Shown piece by piece: positions 44,850 through 64,000 of a stretch of DNA of 64,000 nt. The notes beneath the pieces were generated by a model. That model did no database searches, had not been told where the DNA came from, and saw only the letters and a program-made list of their open reading frames with translations. Origin of the DNA: Spongilla lacustris (taxonomy: Eukaryota > Porifera > Demospongiae > Spongillida > Spongillidae); assembly GCA_949361645.1 (NCBI GenBank), contig OX442421.1, positions 5,594,213 to 5,658,212 on the forward strand, read 5' to 3'. The position numbers and the translations under genes are program-made. The number at the start of each line of letters is the position of its first letter. The stretch's first letter is position 1.

Positions 44850-47079
44850 CAGTAATAGACAGCAACCTCTTTCCCCCTCTCCTTGAGATCATGAACACTG
44901 CACCATACAAGACCAGAAAGGAGGCAGTGTGGGCAGTTCTTAATGCAACCTCAGGAGGAACCCAACAGCAAATACGGTGGGGGGAGGGAGGCATGTAATG
45001 GGAGGGAGAGGGTGTTTGTGTGGTAGGGGATTAGCTCTAGTTACAGGGTGTTTGTGTGGTAGGGGATTAGCTCTAGTTACAGGGTGTTTGTGCGGTAGGG
45101 GATTAGCTCTAGTTACAGGGTGTTTGGGTGCCCTCTTGTATCTATTTTCCTTTTTAATACTTTCTCAATGTCTTTGCGAGCCTCTCACTATCTCAATCTC
45201 ATATTTCCTCACTCTTGACTCTTGTACCCCATCTCCACTTCCCCCATCTCCACCTCCCCCATCTCCACCTCCCCCCATCTCCACCTACCCCCATCTCCAC
45301 CTCCCCCCATCTCCACCTACCCCATCTCCACCTACCCCATCTCCACTTCCCCCATCTCCACCTCCCCCATCTCCACTTCCCCCATCTCCACCTCCCCCCC
45401 ATCTCCACCTCCCCCACTCACTCCATATTCTTGTTCTGTTCCAAGGTCTTATCTTCCATCCCTCTGCTCCTCCTAGTTATTTACTATTGTGTCTCTCACA
45501 ATGACCCCCTGGCACACATCCTCTCCTCTTGTACTGACATCTAAGCAAAGTGTGTCCAAATTTACAGGTGTAAACACCTTTAACTAATTATGTGTGGCAT
45601 TTGTATGTGTACATGTAGTGCCATCTGGTTATGTGGTTGTGGTTGCGGGATAATTGTGGGGGTGGAGATAGCTTTTGAACTGATGATTTTTTTAACATCC
45701 CTCAATGCCCCCAACCAGCTGCGCACATTATGTTCCCCATAATGTAGCCTTTGAATGTGCTCTGTTACAGCAGCCTAGTCACCATGGCCCTATTCAACAG
45801 CCTATTTTGCCTGTTACTGTGATGACTGTTACTGTGACTCCCTACAAACAGTGTATTTTGCCGGTTACCATGACCGTATACAACAGCCTGCCATAATACA
45901 ACTGTGTGTAGATTACCTTGCTTGCCACTATGGCATGCCAAGTGCTTGTGTTGCGTTGTGCATTTAATCACGTACACGTACGTACACAGGTACCTGGTTA
46001 GCATTGGGTGCATCAAGCCTCTCTGCGATATGCTTGGGGTGCAGGACCCACGTGTCATCCAGATCACCCTGGAGGGCCTTGAGAACATCCTCAAGGTTGG
46101 GCAGCTTGACGTGGAGAAGAACGGCGGTGTTAACCCATTCTCTGTGCTGATCGAAGAGGCCTATGGTAAGGATGGTTGTGTAGGTGTGGGTGGGGAGGTG
46201 CTGGGTGTGGGGGTGGGGGAGGTGCATAAGTGTGGGAGAGGTGCATACATGTAGGTGTGTGAGGAGGTGCATGGGTGTGGGTAGGAAGGTGCTGGGTGTG
46301 GAGGAGGTGCATGGGTGTGGGTGTGGAGGTGCATAGGTGTGGGGGAGGTGCATGGATGTGGGGGAGGTGCATGGGTTTGGGGGAGGTGCATGGGTGTGGG
46401 TGTGTACATATGTGGAGGTACTCTGCTTATTTTGTATCTGTTTCATTTCTTTTGATATACAGTGTATTGTGGTGTGCCCAGTGATGGAGTGGCAAAGGGG
46501 GTGGGGTCGCATGGCATAAACGTACATGTAACTTTCCATTTGTTTTAGCGATCCAATATTGCATTATCGAGCGCATTGTTGGAAGTCCTTTCGTTCTCTA
46601 ATCATCGAGCCAGCTGTCTATCACATGTGGTTCTCTTGGGTGGTCCAGCACGTGTCATTAATTTAGCCCCTCTATGACCAGCTAAAGTCATTGCATGCCT
46701 GCTAATACTGTGTATCTAGTGTGTAACTTAAATGAGTACATGATTATAGCAAAAGCCTGTACACCCAATGTTGTTATGCTAAACATTGTAGCTCATACAA
46801 AGCATTGTCAGCCTGTTTGATTGGGGGGGGGGGGGGGCCAAAGACATTCATTAGCCTTCTTAAGAAATAGCACTGCTTTTGCACAGAACACCCTCCCCCA
46901 TACATTGAGCCTCACACTTGTTATTTTTGTGCACACTCAGTTCGATAAAGCAGTGTGTAATTTACAGTGAATTGGAGTGTGCATTTGTGCTTCAAGGGCG
47001 TTCCCAAAGAATGTAGACATGACAGCGTTTGTTGAATAAGCATAATGTGTTGTACGAGTGCTTCACAAGACCTTGTGTG

Positions 47080-47166
<87 letters not shown>

Positions 47167-47400
47167 TGCACTGTTTCATCTATGGTATGCCCACCTCTCC
47201 TTACTGCAGGGCTGGATAAGATTGAGTATCTTCAGAACAACAGCAGTGACAAGATCTACCAGATGGCCTACAGGATCATCGAACACTACTTCTCCACTGA
47301 GGAGGATGCAGATTCCACCGTCCAGCCTCAGACTTCGGAGGATGGACAATATGTTTTTAGCAGCAACTCTAATTCGTACCAGGGTGAATTCCAGTTCTGA
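25543..47400 (+). CDS. KPNA: Importin alpha (karyopherin alpha), 11 exons
   Basis: Adaptor that binds basic nuclear localisation signals and hands cargo to importin beta. Exons: 25543-25662, 25720-25782, 31322-31418, 41813-41904, 42031-42162, 42229-42420, 43072-43314, 44483-44608, 44849-44976, 45990-46165, 47210-47400. All phases agree and sum to 519 residues, the family's usual length. Exons 1-2 encode the importin-beta-binding domain ([22 protein letters not shown]). The rest are ARM repeats with [37 protein letters not shown] and [10 protein letters not shown] lining the NLS groove. The C-terminal GLDKIEYLQ and final EFQF resemble the KPNA1/5/6 group. Introns 2 and 3 are 5.5 and 10.4 kb of repeats and transposon debris, while others are under 130 nt. 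Identity is certain; the subtype is an inference. Confidence 0.97.
25935..26645. repeat. Minisatellite, 32-bp unit, importin alpha intron 2
   Basis: About 22 copies containing GGGAGGGCAGCAAGGGTACA, with A/T variants in the GTTCC(A/T)CTGG part. Copies of like variant cluster together, as expected from local duplication. Confidence 0.98.
26646..27010. other. Unique intron sequence with a short hairpin and dispersed motif
   Basis: An ATTTTACGTA/TACGTAAAAT inverted repeat lies near 26730-26770. The motif CAGTGTCCAGCAAA near 26793 recurs near 60787, suggesting a shared repeat family. Confidence 0.5.
27015..29030. repeat. 2-kb minisatellite, about 27-29 bp unit, importin alpha intron 2
   Basis: About 70 copies of a unit containing CATACATGATGATATAGTCC followed by a C-rich stretch of variable length. 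Long open frames on the minus strand here are repeat artefacts. Confidence 0.98.
29031..29460. other. Unique intron sequence, nothing recognised
   Basis: AT-rich stretch between two arrays in importin alpha intron 2; no exon-like content seen. Confidence 0.6.
29465..29880. repeat. Minisatellite, 26-bp unit
   Basis: About 16 copies containing CTTCACTGCTTAACCCTTAG in importin alpha intron 2. Confidence 0.96.
30130..30405. repeat. Minisatellite, 44-45 bp unit
   Basis: About six copies containing GGACTGGCAGTATTTTTAGA; unit length differs by one G. The minus strand is open and would read [15 protein letters not shown] per copy, but no flanking exon supports coding. Confidence 0.93.
30620..30745. 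repeat. Short tandem repeat, 30-bp unit, 4 copies
   Basis: Copies containing GTGTAGTCGAGGTGTCATTG in importin alpha intron 2. Confidence 0.9.
30815..31095. repeat. Candidate fold-back element with paired palindromes
   Basis: GCTAGCCATTACCAAG near 30827 reappears inverted near 30998. Each arm contains an inner palindrome TTACCAAG..CTTGGTAA. CCTGGGA followed by GCTAGCGC occurs near 30911 and again near 31065, and a poly-C run sits at about 31030-31048. It looks like miniature inverted-repeat transposon debris. Confidence 0.5.
31500..31617. repeat. GTGCAGGGTAT short tandem repeat
   Basis: About eleven copies of a 10-12 bp GCATGTGCAGG unit just inside importin alpha intron 3, about 80 bp past the donor. 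Confidence 0.9.
31620..32275. repeat. Minisatellite, 20-bp unit, importin alpha intron 3
   Basis: About 33 copies of AGCAATGCTGTACCTGTACC. The AGCGATG variant is homogenised in the right third, so the array shows directional spread of one variant. Confidence 0.98.
32960..34625 (-). pseudogene. Decayed pogo/Tigger-like transposase (DDE) remnant
   Basis: Minus-strand fragments in at least two shifted frames match the usual order of a pogo-like DDE transposase: [17 protein letters not shown] (34625-34470), [10 protein letters not shown] (about 33630), [10 protein letters not shown] (about 33570), CTPLVQPM (about 33270), [20 protein letters not shown] with [10 protein letters not shown] (about 33180-33070), and an acidic tail ending at 32968. 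Frameshifts near 33280, 33240 and 33025 break it, so it is not functional. Terminal repeats were not identified. It lies antisense inside importin alpha intron 3. Motif matches are from memory of the family. Confidence 0.65.
34626..35590. other. Unique intron sequence, nothing recognised
   Basis: AT-rich stretch with two short GTTAG tandem runs near 34795 and 34888. Possibly more of the transposon remnant. Confidence 0.5.
35600..35790 (-). other. Unassigned exon-like open frame
   Basis: A minus-strand frame flanked by an AG (before GAGAATGTC, about 35772) and a CAG/GTGAAT donor-like site (about 35604). Low repeat content and ordinary composition make it exon-like. It may belong to the nearby transposon remnant or to a nested gene. 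I do not recognise the product. Confidence 0.3.
35835..35945. repeat. GGGTGGCCAGAGGGG tandem repeat
   Basis: About six copies of a 17-18 bp unit, importin alpha intron 3. Confidence 0.9.
36205..36672. repeat. Minisatellite, 39-bp unit
   Basis: About 12 copies containing CAGAAGGAACAGCTCTCTGC. The unit is 13 codons; the plus strand stays open across it ([13 protein letters not shown]). No supporting exon context was found. Confidence 0.95.
36845..37195. repeat. Minisatellite, 48-bp unit
   Basis: About seven copies containing GCATGGCTCTAAAGCCTGGG, importin alpha intron 3. Confidence 0.95.
37440..37595. repeat. GATCTTACATGT 12-bp repeat
   Basis: About twelve copies of a 12-bp unit rich in ACATGT. 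Confidence 0.93.
37825..38050. repeat. Minisatellite, 27-bp unit
   Basis: About eight copies containing CAGATCAGTTCCCTGGTGAC. Confidence 0.93.
38396..39602. repeat. 1.2-kb array of two unit lengths, 20 and 26 bp
   Basis: Units CCCCACCATCTATGTGCACA with or without an extra CTGTCA, and with A/G at CT(A/G)TG, follow in irregular order. About 55 units. Open frames across it are artefacts. Confidence 0.98.
39935..40047. repeat. Two CA tracts inside a duplicated block
   Basis: CA runs at about 39940-39962 and 40013-40045, each followed by GGGTGGGTTATGTGTACTAG-like sequence; a tandem duplication of about 80 bp. Confidence 0.85.
40218..40520. repeat. Inverted duplication (fold-back) with about 80-100 bp arms
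   Basis: The left arm, about 40222-40316, and the right arm, 40420-40520, are reverse complements with roughly 90 percent identity over the inner 78 bp (for example CTGGAGTAAAAACCA and TTGCGTAATAAAATGGCAA). The arms end exactly at ATGGCAA, around a 103-bp spacer. Confidence 0.85.
40343..40426 (-). other. Possible first coding exon inside the fold-back
   Basis: ATG then 28 open codons (starting [12 protein letters not shown]) ending in ACG/GTAAGC, a good donor in phase 0. The opposite arm also has ATGGCAAG/GTATGT. No downstream exon was recognised, so this may be coincidence or a captured gene start. Confidence 0.3.
40873..41053. mobile_element. Candidate MITE with inverted termini
   Basis: GTCCGGCGTAGCAGAC near 40877 pairs with GTCTGCTACACTGGAC near 41034. 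Pairing continues inward (GGAGGGT and CCTATTCTC with their complements). Total about 170-180 bp with no coding capacity; the superfamily is not assigned. Confidence 0.55.
41218..41522. repeat. Minisatellite, about 33 bp unit
   Basis: About nine copies containing CAAGCACCCATCAGATCGAT, importin alpha intron 3. Confidence 0.93.
41757..41802. repeat. GGT/TG microsatellite at the importin alpha exon 4 acceptor
   Basis: GGTGGT then TG repeats run up to 10 bp before the acceptor at 41811-41812. Confidence 0.9.
42780..43060. repeat. Pyrimidine minisatellite at the importin alpha exon 7 acceptor
   Basis: About ten copies of a 23-bp unit (CCCTCTGTTCCCTTCTCTCT) end about 12 bp before exon 7 (43072). 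It forms an extended polypyrimidine tract on the transcribed strand. Confidence 0.95.
43352..43445. repeat. TG microsatellite after the exon 7 donor
   Basis: TG run with GGTG breaks, about 40 bp into importin alpha intron 7. Confidence 0.93.
44140..44458. repeat. Minisatellite, 21/25 bp units, importin alpha intron 7
   Basis: Units GGATGGTCTGGGAGCCATGTC and a longer GTGGGGTT variant alternate, ending about 25 bp before exon 8. Confidence 0.95.
44794..44848. repeat. (CA)n containing the exon 9 acceptor
   Basis: The CA run continues into the splice acceptor; ACACAG at the end of the tract is the AG used for exon 9 (44849). No separate pyrimidine tract exists in the last 50 bp. Confidence 0.93.
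44995..45130. repeat. 36-bp repeat, 3-4 copies
   Basis: Copies containing GATTAGCTCTAGTTACAGGG just after the exon 9 donor at 44977. Confidence 0.9.
45225..45418. repeat. CCATCTCCACCTCCCC repeat
   Basis: About twelve copies of a 14-17 bp pyrimidine-rich unit, importin alpha intron 9. Confidence 0.93.
46185..46410. repeat. GGAGGTGCATGGGTGTGG repeat
   Basis: About ten copies of a 16-20 bp unit beginning about 20 bp past the exon 10 donor. Confidence 0.92.
46415..47070. other. Unique intron sequence, importin alpha intron 10
   Basis: No exon seen. A 15-bp poly-G lies near 46825. Confidence 0.6.
47076..47166. repeat. TG microsatellite, importin alpha intron 10
   Basis: Nearly pure TG run ending about 45 bp before exon 11. 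Confidence 0.95.
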
Positions 47401-47956
47401 TTAGCCTCCTGGTCCTTTGTGATTGTGTATGTAATTGTGTTATGGTGTTTGTTGTGTAGTCCTGTTCAGTACAAACATGTACATGTACCCCAGCAAGAGT
47501 TCAATAATTGAGTATCTGTGTTGATAATGAACAGCTTCTAAAACTGCCGGTGATGGTAGTGTTGTCGTGTTGGTCACAGCTGCTTATTTGGGTGACATTG
47601 TATCGCCTTTATTTGATGACTTAAGCTTAAGGATTTTGCATTGGTTCATGCACACAACCTTGATTTCACAATATGGGAGTACCAGTGCAGCCCAGCTGCC
47701 TGCATAATGTGCTGCATACTTACAAGTGTACATGCGAAGGTTTTTTTTAATTTTAATTTTTTGGTAACCATTTCATATAACTAAACGGTAATAAGTGTGA
47801 TATTTACTGACTTTGGATTAAGGGTATAACTTTTTTTGTGCTTCTTACATTGTTTCGAAAGATGGCCATATAAGGTCAAGAGACAATTCGTACGTCATAA
47901 TGGCCGATGAATCGTGACTCGTGGGTAAGTAAATGCCCAGCTGTAACTACGATGTT

Positions 47957-47962
47957 AATAAA
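47957..47962 (+). promoter_or_regulatory. Likely importin alpha polyadenylation signal AATAAA
   Basis: Canonical hexamer 557 nt after the importin alpha stop and 318 nt before the next ATG. The 47401-48279 stretch otherwise holds the presumed 3' UTR and the promoter of the first transgelin gene. Confidence 0.5.
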
Positions 47963-48279
47963 CAAGTGGAAACCTGTACAGGGGTTTGGTGATAGGTTTA
48001 GTGCTGACGTGATGTCGTACGCGTATAGTTAATTTTTACACAGTATTTGTCATTTGGCTCAGGCATGCATGCAGCTGGTATTTTCACACAGATGCTGCAG
48101 TAATAGCTAACGAAATGAGCTATGTTTATCACTCGGGTACTCAGAAAAATTTCATTACGTCAGCTAAAGACTCAAATTCTTTAAGCACAGAATCCTGGCG
48201 CTGCGCAACCCACAACAGGAAGTGGGATATTTAACAAGTCGCACCAAGTTTGCTGTCCAATTCAATACGTTCACTGACC

Positions 48280-49145
<866 letters not shown>

Positions 49146-49255
49146 GCATCACGAACCATTCTTTCTGTTCAGTAGTAAAACACGAACTCATCCCTCGTTT
49201 GTTTTTTTTTTTGAGTGCACATTATTGTAAATGAGCGCACGTGAGTGCAATTTGA

Positions 49256-49261
49256 ATTAAA
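49256..49261 (+). promoter_or_regulatory. Possible polyadenylation signal ATTAAA of copy 1
   Basis: Hexamer 111 nt after the stop of the first transgelin-like gene and only 14 nt before the ATG of the second. The two transcripts must overlap or share this short interval. Confidence 0.45.
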
Positions 49262-49274
49262 AAATTTATGCGAT

Positions 49275-54844
<5,570 letters not shown>

Positions 54845-55066
54845 GATCCATGGAACTTACTTACTTTGGTGCTACTGCTGAATGTTATGGGGTGCATGCT
54901 TTCGACTAACATTTTTAGCTCATTTTTAGATATTTTTGTGTTTGATTTGGACAGAGCTATATATGGTATGCTAATATGAAATGTGCTTATGAACTAGTTT
55001 TTAAGTTGAAAATTGAAAGGTCAAATTATGCATTATGTGTCTCTGTGTGTGTCTCCAACAATGACT

Positions 55067-63519
<8,453 letters not shown>

Positions 63520-63637
63520 TGCGATACGTGCTTTGTTTTTCAGCAGTCCATTGCCGTGGTGACACGTGATGTATGTTTTTTTAAATTATTCATTGCCTTC
63601 GCTGTTAATTAGTGATGCAGGTACTAGTATAGTGACT
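63520..63637. promoter_or_regulatory. Bidirectional promoter, IFT88 / tomosyn-like gene
   Basis: 118 bp separate the IFT88 ATG (minus, 63519) and the ATG of the next gene (plus, 63638). It contains an X-box match and an AT-rich stretch, with no clear TATA box. Confidence 0.7.
63550..63563. promoter_or_regulatory. X-box (RFX-type ciliary element)
   Basis: ATTGCC-GT-GGTGAC fits the pattern RYYNYY N1-3 RRNRAC bound by RFX factors. It lies about 30 bp upstream of the IFT88 ATG. RFX control of IFT88/osm-5 is established in other animals; here it is inferred from the match. Confidence 0.6.
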
Positions 63638-64000
63638 ATGGCTAGTATATTGAAAGCACTGGGTTTTGAGGGAAAGCCTGACTACTCTGAAACAATTCCA
63701 GAGACGCTTGTGAATAGTGACTTTGCTGTGCACCAAGTGAGTACATTTTTAGCAATGAAAGTCAGCCATGCATTGGCGTGCGAAGGATAACTTGCCACCG
63801 GAGGTCATTCGGCCGTGGTCTGTGCAAGAATTGGTCATTGCAGGCGTAATGCGCACACGCAGGCATATTTGGCGTTGCTACGGGTGTTTCCTTGTTTTCG
63901 ATATACCTTGTTTGGTTTATGTACTGTGTACCATGCTGTACAGGTATTCCACCATGGGTTTCCAAGCCAGCCTACCTGCATTGCGTACGACCCAGTGCAG
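63638..64000 (+). CDS. 5' end of a tomosyn/Lgl-family gene (partial)
   Basis: Syntaxin-binding WD40-family protein; only the first two coding exons are in the window. Exon 1, 63638-63736, starts MASILKALGFEGKPDY and ends CAA/GTGAGT in phase 0. Exon 2 starts at 63944 after CAG and reads VFHHGFPSQPTCIAYDPVQ to the window edge. HGFPxQPxxxAxDPVQ is the first WD-repeat signature of tomosyn (STXBP5); Lgl proteins share HGFP but usually lack DPVQ, so tomosyn is favoured. The rest lies beyond 64000. It is divergent from IFT88. Confidence 0.72.

Overview
Organism and genome style: this is nuclear DNA from an animal. Every gene found is a spliced, single-copy-type metazoan gene: afadin, RMI1, importin alpha, two transgelin-like genes, IFT88 and the start of a tomosyn/Lgl-family gene. 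Introns follow GT-AG rules and there are no bacterial operons. Genes are tightly packed, with 118-200 bp between neighbouring coding ends, and many introns are only 50-75 nt. The larger introns are filled with minisatellites, (TG)n tracts and short inverted-repeat elements. This fits an early-branching invertebrate such as a sponge, but the phylum is an inference; the sequence does not prove it. Layout, left to right: 1-1519 is 3' flank with a minisatellite and a TG tract. 1520-21980 (minus) is afadin, 12 exons assembled in frame (RA-RA-FHA-DIL-PDZ-coiled coil-disordered tail). 22170-25418 (minus) is RMI1, 11 exons, with its stop only 189 bp upstream of the afadin ATG. 25419-25542 is a 124-bp head-to-head promoter. 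25543-47400 (plus) is importin alpha, 11 exons giving 519 residues; its two large introns (5.5 and 10.4 kb) hold minisatellites, a decayed pogo-like transposon and fold-back elements. 48280-49145 and 49275-54844 (plus) are tandem transgelin-like paralogs of identical length (193 residues). 55067-63519 (minus) is IFT88, 23 exons giving 810 residues. 63520-63637 is a second head-to-head promoter with a match to the ciliary X-box. 63638-64000 (plus) is the 5' end of a tomosyn-like gene that leaves the window. How the genes relate: they are not one pathway. Afadin is a cell-junction scaffold, RMI1 a genome-stability factor, importin alpha a nuclear import adaptor, transgelins bind actin, IFT88 builds cilia and tomosyn regulates SNAREs. 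The links are positional (shared promoters, close packing). Most striking feature: tandem arrays touch or contain splice sites. In afadin intron 5 and IFT88 intron 13 the repeat unit itself carries the exon end plus the 5' splice site. In other introns pyrimidine-rich arrays abut the 3' splice site, and the afadin coding tail contains a 33-bp coding minisatellite. Exon boundaries were placed by hand from reading frame, phase agreement, GT/AG signals and remembered family conservation; no alignment was run.
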